DNA of 64,000 nucleotides from Macrolepiota albuminosa (taxonomy: Eukaryota > Basidiomycota > Agaricomycetes > Agaricales > Agaricaceae), in contig JAMWFC010000051.1 in the NCBI GenBank assembly GCA_027475525.1, positions 3,084,616 through 3,148,615 on the forward strand, given 5' to 3'. Made by a program: the position numbers and the translations under genes. Positions 1-10,382 of this stretch are shown here, in pieces (the stretch's first letter is position 1; every line of letters begins with the position of its first letter). A model generated the notes under the pieces. That model saw only the letters and a list, made by a program, of their open reading frames with translations, was not told the origin of the DNA and did no database searches.

Positions 1-780
1 TGGCTTTAGGCTTGCCATCAGGTTCAGCCTGCAGAGGAATGATAGAGATAGTTAAGGTGTCAAGACAACAAGCTACAAGGTCAAGCTTGCGGGCTAGAAC
101 TTACATTAGCACATCGTTTGACGGGGCGAGAGGCAGGCGTACCAAGCATCTCGACGTCCTTGTCTTGAGCTCGGTGGCGAGCCTATGGGGCAATAAAGGG
201 TCAGGGAGAACGCAAGCCAGGAAATACAAGCCTATCTCCTTGAGATCCTTGCGAGCCTTCTCACAGCAACGTTCACCAAGAATAATGATCGCGTCGGCAA
301 AAGAAAAGAACGCTTTCACGTCGCTAGATTCCTCAGCAGCGTTGCGGTCCAGTAACGGGAGGATGGCGGCAAGAGCCTCACAAAGGACTCTCTGGTCAGA
401 AAGCCGACTGTATTGGCTGTCGTCAGAAAAACGCTGAACCAGCAAGTAAGAGAGGACATAGGAGAGGAAAAAGGAGAATGCACCCAACCAATGCTACCCA
501 GGAAGCGCGCGCGATCGGCAGGTGTTCCGGGGATGGCTTTGGCAGTACTACACAAACCAGCAGTAGCCTCCGCAAACAAGGGAAGCCTCAGAACTGAGGT
601 AATCACCTTGTTAGCATCCCTTTTCATGGCACGCTGAAGCATCCCATAAAAATCGGGAGGTTCGGGTGTAGTGCGCACTTGGGTAACAGCAGGTTTGGGC
701 GAGGGGGTCATAATGACCACTTGGGGATGGGTTTTTGTGGTCGTCATTTTATGAGGAGCGGTGGGGGCGTTAGGAGCCAT
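1..780 (-). CDS. Hypothetical protein, 5' part, runs off left edge
   Basis: I do not recognise this protein. The proposed start is the ATG at 780-778 (MAPNAPTAPHK). Exon 1 is 780-484. An intron of 50 bases (483-434, donor GTGCAT, acceptor TTCAG) restores a long open frame in exon 2, 433-105. A second intron (104-29, donor GTAAGT, acceptor CTGCAG) leads to an exon that leaves the window. The first ~40 residues are rich in Pro, Thr and Lys. The rest looks helical, with alternating Leu/Ala and acidic residues (RVLCEALAAILPLLDR). No domain, signal peptide or membrane segment is evident. It lies upstream of the duplicated NTPase segment and could be an ordinary host gene or part of an unlisted element. 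The intron placements rest only on frame continuity. Confidence 0.5.
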
Positions 781-1000
781 GCTGTAAACCAAACAGACCC
801 ATTGATCTTTAAAAAGACAAATACAGGTATGATTGAACAGTAAAAGTCGAGGGGGAAAGGCAAAAAGTTTATTTTTCGGTCTACTACGTAGGCGAAAAAT
901 TTTACTTGGAGTAGAAATCGATGATTGAGAAAGCTGGACTCACCACGCTACCTACGCTGACTTGGGACAGTCAGTATCTAAGTGAGGGGGAGGTGATACG

Positions 1001-1020
1001 TCTGCCTCACACGAGGCAGA
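1001..1020. repeat. Short perfect hairpin
   Basis: TCTGCCTC (1001-1008) and GAGGCAGA (1013-1020) are exact reverse complements around the 4-base loop ACAC. There is no T-run after it, so nothing marks it as a terminator. Function unknown. Confidence 0.6.
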
Positions 1021-1218
1021 CAGTAAGAGTCAAAATATAAGTCCCAATATACCCCAAAAGCGCTGAAAACTGTAAGCGTTAGTCGAAAACTGTAGACATG
1101 GGCAGACTCACAAAAAACCCAACCCGAAACTGATGAAAACTGGCCACACCCAGCTAGCCACAGCAGTAAACGTGCGGCAGCGATCAACAATTGATGAAGT
1201 CGGGGATAACCAAGGCAG

Positions 1219-1274
1219 TGGCAGTGCTCAGTAAAACCAAGATCTCGGCATCATCTCCGAAATCAGCACTGCCA
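1219..1274. repeat. 10-bp inverted repeat, 36-base spacer
   Basis: TGGCAGTGCT (1219-1228) pairs exactly with AGCACTGCCA (1265-1274). It may be chance, a cruciform, or the ends of a very small decayed insertion. No flanking target duplication was seen. Confidence 0.5.
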
Positions 1275-2758
1275 CCACGCCATCCCGTCACTCAGTTCCG
1301 AAATACTTTGTACTCTTTTGTCGTACCTCCTCTCCACAACGCCAGCCCACCGCGACCAACGGAACAATGACGAAGCGAACCTGGGAGAAAGGAAAAGGAC
1401 ACAGAGAGACGAGAAGATGAGGCAAGAAGAGGATAGAATGGCAAAGGAAGAAAGAATAGCCAGGAGATCGGGAGGAAAGTTTAGGCTTCGGTTACGCGAC
1501 TACCAACGCCCAGACCCAGCAGCAGACCACGCCGGGTCACCGAGCACGCAAATAATACAAATAACCTCATTTACCACCCGAGTACACGCTGGTCCGTGCG
1601 TAGGGGGAAGGAGTATAAAGGGAGTGGGATTTCGGGGAGGCCTGGCAAGCAACTCACTTGCCACGGCTCGGAGTCCCCAGGGAGCGGACGTCTTAGGCCT
1701 ACAAGCAACTTAGTTGACTTTGGGTTAGTAAATAATACTATTTGGCCCATTTTTAGAGTGAACTTTTAAGTCATTCAAAAATAAATCAATTAAACATTAT
1801 AACCACACTTCTACAAAGTGCGCGCACGTGTAACGTTGCCCCCACGTACTCTTGTGAAATTGGGAAAGTTGAAATATCATAAAAGTTTAGTTCAAATTTC
1901 ACTTTGGACTACTTTTGTAACGTTTTGCCTAAAATGGAACACGTCGGAATTGCACTCGACGAACCAGTTGGACTACCTGTCCCATTAGAACAAACATCGT
2001 TACTATACTGTGACCCGTTACGCAGAGTGGACAAGGCTCTGGTACTGCCAGTCATTTTCCATAGCGGGAACCCGAACCGCTACAACTTTACATAAAGTAA
2101 ACAATCTCCATTCGCATCAATGATCATGCAGCTAAATTCACTGGTCAAAAAAGCGGGAGAACATTGAATGTCGTAAGTCGTTGTACATATAGATAGAAAT
2201 CGTCGTGTCGAGACGACTGGTTAAGCAAATGGTCTGTGGCCTTGGAGTCGTAATGATCGCCGAGAGCACTTTCATGTGGGAATTTCAAAGCACTTCGGGA
2301 GGGGTCATGAGACGAGATGTGCTGAAGAAAACGACCTACTTATCATCAAGAAGACCAAGCAGTGGATCAAATCGCTGATTTACACATCTAAAGTTTGGAG
2401 TGAACTAATCTGACGAAATCGTAAAGCAGGGCTTACCTGCAAGCGCAGTGCGAGACGATGAGGTCATCTATGCCGCTGCTCACGGAGAGATTTTAGACAT
2501 AGAAGATCCACAGTAGGCTAGACGTGACCACAAGTGGACGCAACACGCAATTGCTGATTCAGGCAAGCGTGGATGCCGTTGCCCATGGTTGATTGGAGTA
2601 AAAACTAATTCACCGAAATATCTTTGTCATTGTCTCCTTTCGCTCATTCATGCTTATATACCTACGAACCCATAACTTTTTTTTTGGTGGTGCAATATGG
2701 CAGACGCCCATTTCCCCATCTCCCAGCGTACTGGGCGGAATTGTCCGGGGACTTCTGC

Positions 2759-2783
2759 CTGCAATTGCAGGATAGGGTTAGGG
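2759..2783. repeat. 12-bp palindrome plus telomere-like motif
   Basis: CTGCAATTGCAG (2759-2770) is a perfect palindrome, followed at once by TAGGGTTAGGG (2773-2783), nearly two units of the common fungal telomere repeat. The same pair occurs in copy 2 (44465-44489). It lies about 60 bases upstream of the A start codon. It could be a regulatory site or chance. Confidence 0.4.
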
Positions 2784-2840
2784 TATGTGATAAGGGGTCA
2801 CAATTCCGTCACAATCTGCTCCCGTTTATATCGAGGCTCT

Positions 2841-5783
2841 ATGTCAACGGACGACAATACAATTTCTCTTCCAGACCTTCATGACTACGACACTGCTGCA
2901 AAGTTTCTTTTTCATTCATGTCCTGCTTCAGTCAAGGAGGATCCAGAACTCAGCCTTAGCTCACCTGAATCGTTCGCATGCTTGTTATATAGAAACTCCG
3001 ATCTCTACAAGATTGTAAAAAGTGCGCGGACACCACGAGAACTGAGTGAGATATGGCGAAGATGTGCTAGTATGGCAAGCTTAATCTTACTCAGTATCGC
3101 TACTTACACTACTATGATAGTACTCGCTCGTCCCTTCCAAGTCGACCCTCTTTTGTTGCAACCTGAGGAGATTCCTCTCATCCTTGACCGAATCGCCGCA
3201 AAAATGACTGATCTGGTGGCTGGGAAGGGAGAAATTTTGCCATGGACACTGGATCCAAGTTATCCGGACAGCGTCACCGATATCCGGCATTTAGACTTGA
3301 AATCCCTGGTTGAAGAGGAAAGAGTGCCTCTAATGCTTTTTTATGAGCTCGGTAGCTTTGAAAATCATCCAGATATGAACGAACGCGTCCAAAAGCTATT
3401 TCGCATGGGGCAGAACACGTTTGTGATGTCAAAAGTTGCAAAACAAGATGAGACTGAGTCTATCGCAGGTTTTTAGTGAACGCATCAGCAACTGGAAAGA
3501 CGCGATTGTTGTATGAAGGCCTTTGTCAACACTGGGGACTCTACATCACAGCTCATAGTGACGCAGGAGAGGCTCGTGCTCTTCAGGTAACACTTAGCGG
3601 TCACCTTGGTCTCGAGGACGAACTTGTAGAATATCTTCCTCGGTCTTCCTCCCTAGGCTTTGACATCATGTTAGCCAAGAACCAGGATATTGTATTTCGC
3701 CGATTTTCAGCGGTCCTCCTTGCACATTTATATATCTTCAGAGCCTTTTTAACGGTAGCTCATCACGAAGTCACTACAATTGGCAGGATTCACAAACGTC
3801 GGTGGCTTCTAGCTCAGTTACATAGCCCTCTCCTCGACAGAAAAGATCCTCATCAGCAACTCTTTCGCGCATGTGAATGGGAGTCACTTGCTTTCATAGA
3901 AAAACAGCTAGATCTTGTTCTAACCGATATCAAAGGATTATTACCTGAATCTGTGATCACAGATGGGCTATTTATCGCCATCGATGAGGCAAATGTGGCG
4001 ATGCGTGGAATTTGGTTTTCAGAGCATGGCGACGCCGGGCCCTATCCAGCGTTAAAGGAAATTATCCGTGCCTGGAGAGTCCGACTTGCCTCTCTTGAAG
4101 TTCCCATAACATTTGTTGTTGCGGGTACTAATATTCCGCGTGAATGCTTTCCCAGTACATCTCAGGAATGGTCTTCGTGGAAATGGACTTCAGACACGGG
4201 CGGTTTTGATGACCCAGAAACTCAAAAGAAGTACATCCTTCCTTTTCTGCCACCCTCGTTTGCGGAGTCAGCATGAGGTCAAGCTCTGCTTGGACGAATT
4301 TGGCATTGGTGCAGGCCAAGGCGAGTCTCTATTCGCTATAGCATCAATACATAACACATATCCTTAGACATCGTTTTACTGCTTCCTATATCGTCATGTT
4401 ACTAGATGATAAGTTGAAAAATCCACATGGCGTCCTTGATAAGTGGATTGAAGGTCTCACTGGGTTCGCTTCGTCTGAGGTCGCTGAAGAGGGGCCATGC
4501 ACAACTCTCCCTTCTTTTAGCAACATCGGAGCGCTTGTCGAGGGCAAGGACCTGTTTTCATTCAGTCAAATCGAATAGTTTACTTACATTTGCCTTGATT
4601 TCCTGTGGCCAGGTTATCCTCTTGTACGGTCGACCGCACACGAGGTTATCATGACCTTCATAGTCACAGGAAAGCACCCACCACGCTTCGACATCAGCAA
4701 AGTTGATATTGTAAGCTCGGGTGTTGGTGAATTCAAAGACAAGGACATGTCAGAGATATCAATGGATCAACCTGGGCCAACTATCGCTGCTGCCATCTGG
4801 CTTTCCAAAGCGTTACTTTCCAGAGAATGGCCACGGTCATTAACGTCGTTCAAGGATTTTTCCTCGTACTTTCAATGTCAGTGGCCTAATGGTGATAACT
4901 ATGCATCCGCAAGTTACATCGCCTTGTATCTCGCATATATCTTCAAGGATGAAAGAAAACATTTCTTATCCCACGTTTTCACCGTTCCGTCCGCACCTGC
5001 GTGGTTGGTGATGGACCGAAAGGTTTCTACTCGGCTTGTCATGCTGAAAAAGGATGACCATGATATCGTAAGGGAAATGGTTGTTACTGCATCTGCCCTT
5101 TTGCCTGAAGCTCCTCCACTTGGTTATGTTGCGTCTACTCCCAACGACGTCGTTGCATGGTTGCAACACAAGCGCCATGGAGTCTTTTGTCTTTGTCCCC
5201 TTGGCTGTAAAGCAGATCTGATTTTTGTGCTACGGCACCGCGACGATTATATATGGGTCCTTCTGCGCATTGTGGGTCAAGGTTCGACAACCCCACTCAA
5301 TGCGGACGAACTTCATTCGGAATTTGAACAGCTCTCTGTGGAGGATTTGTTCGTTAATGATGATGTACGTTTCATTTCTTTGTTTTCAGCCTGATTTAAC
5401 ACACAATGACTTCGCAGTGTGTAACTGAACTATGTGAAAGTCTTTTGAATGCTTTCAAGGCCCTTCCAAATAGCCCCCCTAGTCGACTTTCGCTGTTGCG
5501 TGTAGTGGCAACCTTTCCTTCGGAACCTCCTTTATACGGAGAGAGGATCCAGGGACCTCCTGTGGCCGTGCTCAACACTGCAACGTTCGAAGCTGTTACA
5601 GAGTCAATACCTCGTGAGGACCTTCTGAAAACGCTGGTATTAAGTATGCATGATAAAAGGACATCCGAATACGCCGACAACGCGTTTTCCACTATCAAGT
5701 CATCACCAATGGACGTGATACAAAACGGTTTTTCTAGATGCTTCAACGGATGCCTCACCGCGAAAGAATATCGTGGAACATGA
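2841..5783 (+). pseudogene. A1: P-loop NTPase with nuclease-like core, nonsense-disrupted
   Basis: Proposed exons are 2841-3418, 3469-4320, 4368 to about 4560, 4613-5364 and 5418-5783. The start is ATG 2841 (MSTDDNTISLPDL). Splicing at 3419-3468 joins GQNT to FLVNASATGKT, a Walker A loop. Walker B is LFIAIDEANV, and VVAGTNI resembles sensor 1. Exon 4 carries KADLIFVLRH followed by YIWVLLRIVGQ, which resembles the core of a PD-(D/E)xK fold but lacks the usual E/QxK, so catalysis is doubtful. A TGA at 4274-4276 interrupts the frame where the paralogue A3 has CGA (Arg). The 3' end is frameshifted relative to A3 and lacks its basic tail. The order NTPase then nuclease fold resembles Crinkler-RHS-type proteins (inference). 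As it stands it encodes at best a truncated NTPase. B1 lies 415 bases downstream on the same strand. Confidence 0.8.
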
Positions 5784-6198
5784 AGATTCGTTTAGCGCTT
5801 GTTGACAGAAAAGATGTCTGACTTTGCAAGATATGCGTACTATGGTTGCTCTTAGTCTGAGTGGAGTCTAAATAATCATCTGACTAAGGTGAATTGTGGA
5901 TGTCGTGTGATATGTACTTCAAGTTGGTAATCACGCCAGATGCAAGTATGATTTACGACTCGTGTAGCGTGTAGTGTTCGATAATTTTCCTGGCAAATTC
6001 GTATCGGTTTATTGTTATTTTCCATTCTTACTTCAAGAAGGACGCGGTCTCACGCGGATCATCTCTCTTTTTGTTCACAAATTTGGAACAAGAACATGTA
6101 GTTTACAAGTTCCGAACGTTGCTAGGGGGGCATTTACTAAGCTGTTCTCCAACTTGCATTTTGACTCGGTTTTTACACACCTCCTGTGAATCATAACA

Positions 6199-9100
6199 AT
6201 GACACTACAAACGTCTCTTCAATTCCATATCGATCGTATCCAGGCTTATCTGAAAAAAGGCAAGGTTCCCAATCCTTGCAACGAAATGCCACTTCCTGAT
6301 CAGATCCAAACGATGCGGTGCAGGTTCGCCACTGTTTTTACTAAGCCACGGGCATGAAGTGGTCGACAATATACCCGAGGAGCGTGCTAGGCGATTTCAA
6401 GAAGCAATCTCTAACGTATCCCTCCGTCTTGGTCAGATACTTGATGACCCCAATGGGGAGGTAAAACTTTTGGTTCCTTGGATCCCAAGGACGATTGATA
6501 TGCGGATCCAACAACACTTTGCTCGACTTCAAATTCCAATGTTGAACCACAGACCGTCTCTCCTCCTACATGGACTCGGGAACACTGATGCCTTTGACTT
6601 TGATTCACTGAGGTCTGCGTCTGATCCATCCCAACCATCGCGAGCAACAATTCTTCGCTCCACTTTCCCGCTAGGGCCAAGTCCTACCGGTCCTACTGAG
6701 AGCAAGCATTCGTGAGATGACTTATTTGACTCCTTCAGAATGTTCCTTATGGTCCATACAGTTTTTTATTTAATACGTCTGGAGCAGGCAAGACACGACT
6801 CGTACTCCAAGGTCTTTGTGAGGAGTGGGGCTTCTACCTGACTTGTTCACGAGCAGCCAGTGAGTGTGGTTCCGCGGACATTGAACACATCCTTCACCCT
6901 TTTACCGGGCACCTGCAAAATTGTGGACTCGATGAAGAGCCGAAGAGCACGGCTCAGTTCAAAGATAATATGCGGCATGCAGAAAGATGCTTCACTGCCA
7001 TCTTAACTGCTCGTTTTCTAGTATTTATGTGCCTCTTAGGGGCTTTTGAGGCCCGGTTTGGAACCCCAACACCCAGTCAATTACCTGTTCTCAAGAAAGT
7101 CTGGCTGCTCATTCAACTTGATACCCGTCTTCTAGCACAAGATGGGCATTCTGATATATTATCGGAACTGACTACGCTTCTATGTCATGTGGAGAAGCAC
7201 AATACACTTACCGCTGACTATATGAGAGTCTTAAATATCTGCAGAACCTTTTTAGGCGACAATGTTCGCATTTACTGTGTGCTTGATGAAGCGCAGACTG
7301 CGGCTAGTTCCTATCGTAATGCTTTCATCAATGACCAGGGGGACAGGCGACCTACATTGCGTGCCATGCTAAAAATTTGGAGTGGTCTTGACATGCAACA
7401 TGTTACCACAGGAACATCTCTAAATCTCAGCTATATTAATGAAGCGCTTTCCTCCACCATTTCAAAGTATACACCCATGGCCAAGGAGGCAGTGACTGAT
7501 ACTGGCTCATTTGTAGAGGAAGCGAGCCAAATCGAGGGATTTTTGCGCTATTATCTCCCATCATGGTTTTTAGAATCTGCAAGTGGTAAAGAACTCATTG
7601 AACGTGCTAAATATTGGTTGTGTGGAAGGTAAGTGATTATCTGAATGAGATTGCTATAGATGTCAAGGACATATTTTAGGCCTCGGTTTATATCATCATA
7701 CGTTTTATGTTTAATCGAGAATAACCTCCAATGCCCTGATCAAGTCCTCACACAGTATATTAAGACGGTAACCAATTTTGTTCCCGCAGATGCAGAACAG
7801 TGGGAGAACCTTGAAAGATCGGTGACTCTACAATCAGAAAAGCTTGAAGACTCGATCTATGGGAAAGGGAAATCATTTTTCCTTATAGAGCCTTTTGATG
7901 TCACCCGAGGTAAATTTTTTCTCTCCAAGTTTTGTAAATTTTGTACTGAGCTCACTGGTTAGTGATGAACTTGAATGATGATCTGCGTCAATCGGTTCAA
8001 ACGCTGGTGTATCGTCGACTACTTGGTGGTAGAACTGACTTCCAATCCAGTGGGGAGGGCTTGGTCGATATTGATCTCGTGGAATCTGGCTTTGCTCGAT
8101 ATCCTAGCGCTGCTCGAGGGAAGGCAACTTTTGACGAGCCTCTTGCATATCTTGTGGCTGATCACTGGATCACTTCAGAAGCCAAGTTAAAGCATCGATA
8201 TTTTGTCCAGCGTATTCATGAGAATGCTACAAATAGCAATGGATTGGAACGCTATACTGCAATGTGTCTAGCACATGTGTTCAAGGAATTTACTCCCTTG
8301 TCGTCTGTCTTTGACTTTGCGAAGGTTCAAGCAAACAGAAAGCTAGCTAATGAAAAGGCTAGACTGGTGTCTTGCTGGATCAATGCTAACGACATGTTCA
8401 TGGTTGCTCCTACTGTTTCTCCACTAATAATGCGCAAGAACCGAGGTGGATTCGTGGACGAGCACATGTCATCGCCGTCAAAGATCCTTGGTTATACTTC
8501 GAGAAATCCCAAAGATGATATCAATTGGTTAAAATTCCGTATAAATTCACCATTCTTGTTTCCTCAGACCAATTTCGGGCCGGACTTGATGTTTCGTCTA
8601 CAATTGGAAGGGGGAAAACTCCTGCACCATTCTTGTTTCCTCAGACCAATTTCGGGCCGGACTTGATGTTTCGTCTACAATTGGAAGGGGGAAAACTCCT
8701 GACTGTCGCGCTGCAAACTAAATACAAGGAGTATGCTTCCGCTATAACGACTCCAAATGCAATCCAAAAGGCCGCCAACAGCGTTAATCCTGACAAATTT
8801 TATCGTAATGTAAGTTGAAACACCTAGGAATCCTGCTGCTTCTAATGATACAATGAATGTAGACCAATGGGAAAGCTTATGCTTCAGAGTCATATGATAA
8901 TCTTCCAAAACAAACCTTGGATGCATTGGATAGTCTTCCTCAGAGATACAGTGCCGACAATGTGGGCTACCATAGTGTCCTATGTGGAATTTTCGCCTGT
9001 CCAGCTGTGGCACCTGGAAAACCCGAGGGCTGGCAGGCCTACAAAGAAATTCTTGAGATGATAGATGTCGCCAAAGTTACTGTCAATCTTGATCACGAAT

Positions 9101-9237
9101 TTTTCGTTGTCAAATTCGACGCTATCCAAGAACTTACTCGAGAGATGTTGCCAACCGGTGCTCTAGACCGTCTTGTCAAAGGGTTGAGGGCGAGATGGTT
9201 GGCTGAAGCTCAGGAACGCGAAGAGCCGAGAAACTAG
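6199..9237 (+). pseudogene. B1: P-loop NTPase with PD-(D/E)xK-like core, frameshifted
   Basis: Proposed exons are 6199-6711, 6762-7628, 7680-7909, 7963-8809 and 8863-9237, with ATG 6199 (MTLQTSLQFHIDRIQ). The frame breaks near 6346-6355, shared with B2. The 50-base intron 6712-6761 joins KHS to FLFNTSGAGKT (Walker A), the same position and phase as the first intron of A1. Walker B is IYCVLDEAQT. The C-terminal half has FGPDLMFRLQL and VALQTKYKEY, a good PD...QxK pattern of the restriction-endonuclease fold. A 77-bp tandem duplication (8548-8701) inside this motif shifts the frame. The tail ends in EEPRN after a ~95-bp deletion that removed the Lys-rich tail still present in B2. Family assignment as in A1. 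Clearly disrupted. Confidence 0.8.
8548..8701 (+). repeat. Perfect 77-bp tandem duplication inside B1
   Basis: The 77-base unit beginning CACCATTCTTGTTTCC occurs at 8548-8624 and again at 8625-8701. The copy in B2 has only one unit. Because 77 is not a multiple of three, it shifts the B1 frame within the nuclease-like motif, yielding an early stop at about 8666. Confidence 0.95.
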
Positions 9238-9609
9238 CAGTTAAGAAGCCCGGGAAGAAGACTGGAAACTTACCTCAATACTGTAATTCAACTGTGATAC
9301 CAAATTCTGTGTAAAATCGTGCAAGCACTGTAGCTTTATGCATGAAATCAACAAATTCATGCCTTTTGACTGGATGAAATAATTGGCGGCTGTTTTGCAC
9401 AGAATGTATATGGAAAGCTTGTAAGTACACGATGTTCGCTCCGATGAGAAGTTGTGACTAAAAATTGTTTGTTAAGTATATATGGTAATACGAACACACT
9501 TCATGACATGGATACCGATGAATGTAAGATTATACAAGCAATAAAAATTTGATTCCTGACCTTTGTAATACAGTTGAGCAATTCCATAGAGTTACGCGAT
9601 ATGAATAAG

Positions 9610-9858
9610 TCTCCGAATGATTATGTACGTGAGTGCAAACGACCAGGGACAGAGAACACGATAGCAGAAGATACCTGCAAAGCGACAATTATAAATGAGA
9701 GATGGCACAGGGAAAAGGATTTACTACAACTCGCCAATAAAAGATACACGCCAAATCGTCTATCACAAGCTGACAATGAACGGCTTTGATACAAGGGTCG
9801 AGCACAACAGTTCCTGGCCCTAATACCGATGGTTGGAGAAGATTATGATCTGCTGGCG
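9610..9858 (-). pseudogene. 3'-end relic of an RGS gene
   Basis: On the minus strand this stretch matches the last part of the RGS gene at 37374-37618, including the motif FGP-TVVLDP-IKAV, the final intron with its TGCAG acceptor, and the last short exon. Several substitutions and small indels separate the copies. The relic has no upstream RGS exons: the match stops near 9858. It was carried here with the duplicated NTPase genes, which face the RGS gene tail to tail at the other locus. It cannot encode a functional RGS protein. Confidence 0.8.
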
Positions 9859-10382
9859 TGGCGGTTTGTCACCTCTGCGATTTGGACATATTGTCTGCTC
9901 GTTGCGGCAGAGTGACTCAAAATTTCCGTCAGTCGTCATCGTAAAGGTGCTCATAGCCCGTTCGACCTTGAAGCTTGTAAGTGATATCAACTCAACATGT
10001 ACTCAATAGGAATATGCCAAAAATGTTGAATTTCAAAATATCAGAGGGGCCATAGTTTATATCACAAATGTATTCTTTGAAATTCGTCGCCTCGAACAAT
10101 GACTATATATGTCTATGATACAGATAATACATCATGTTACTATTGTGAGATACACTGGTTTGGGCGAGACCCGATGCAGGGTTACTCCGGACCCTCGCGT
10201 TGGCAAATTCTCCAAGATGACGATGAACATAGCTGGAAGAAAAAGATGGGTCAGCCGCAATTCCCCATTGAGAAGCTAGGAGTCCACGACACATCGCGTG
10301 ATGACCTCGCGATTCCCCAACGAGTAGTGTGGCTCCTCTGCTCCGTGAGATGAGGAAGATTAACTCACTCTGGCCTATTCCT
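9859..10382. other. Spacer between duplicated segment and DIRS element
   Basis: There is no supported gene. It probably contains the 3' terminus of the DIRS-type element, but I could not find a terminal repeat matching the 5' side by eye. Confidence 0.4.

Larger units (their letters stand above)
781..2119. other. Intergenic, no supported gene
   Basis: This gap lies between the left-edge gene and the junction of the first duplicated segment. It contains open frames of 60-130 codons, but none has an initiating ATG in good context, splice signals or recognisable protein features. Two inverted repeats lie in it (1001-1020 and 1219-1274). The stretch 1730-1900 is AT-rich. Confidence 0.5.
2120..9858 (+). 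repeat. Large inverted duplication, copy 1
   Basis: This segment matches the reverse complement of 37374-45128. Positions pair as x + y = 47248 from 2120 to about 8425, then 47326 after indels, then about 47232-47239 near the inner end. The outer ~6 kb (2120 to about 8109) shows only a handful of base differences by eye. From about 8110 inward, differences appear every 10-20 bases. The match starts abruptly at 2120 (ATGATCATGCAGC) and ends near 9858. The segment holds genes A1 and B1 and the 3' end of an RGS gene. No terminal inverted repeats or target site duplication were seen at its ends, so it looks like a segmental duplication, not a classic transposon. Confidence 0.93.

Noticed and set aside
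1318..1713. Charged frame of 131 codons
   Set aside because: Starts at TTG, Arg/Glu-rich low complexity, with no recognisable domain.
4561..4612. A firm donor for the third intron of A1-A3
   Set aside because: A1 offers A|GTCAAAT, A3 has lost the GT, and a GC donor further upstream is also possible. I could not choose, so exon 3 ends are approximate.
2120..9858. The 7.7 kb repeat as a DNA transposon
   Set aside because: No terminal inverted repeats, no target site duplication and no transposase; one end lies within an RGS exon.
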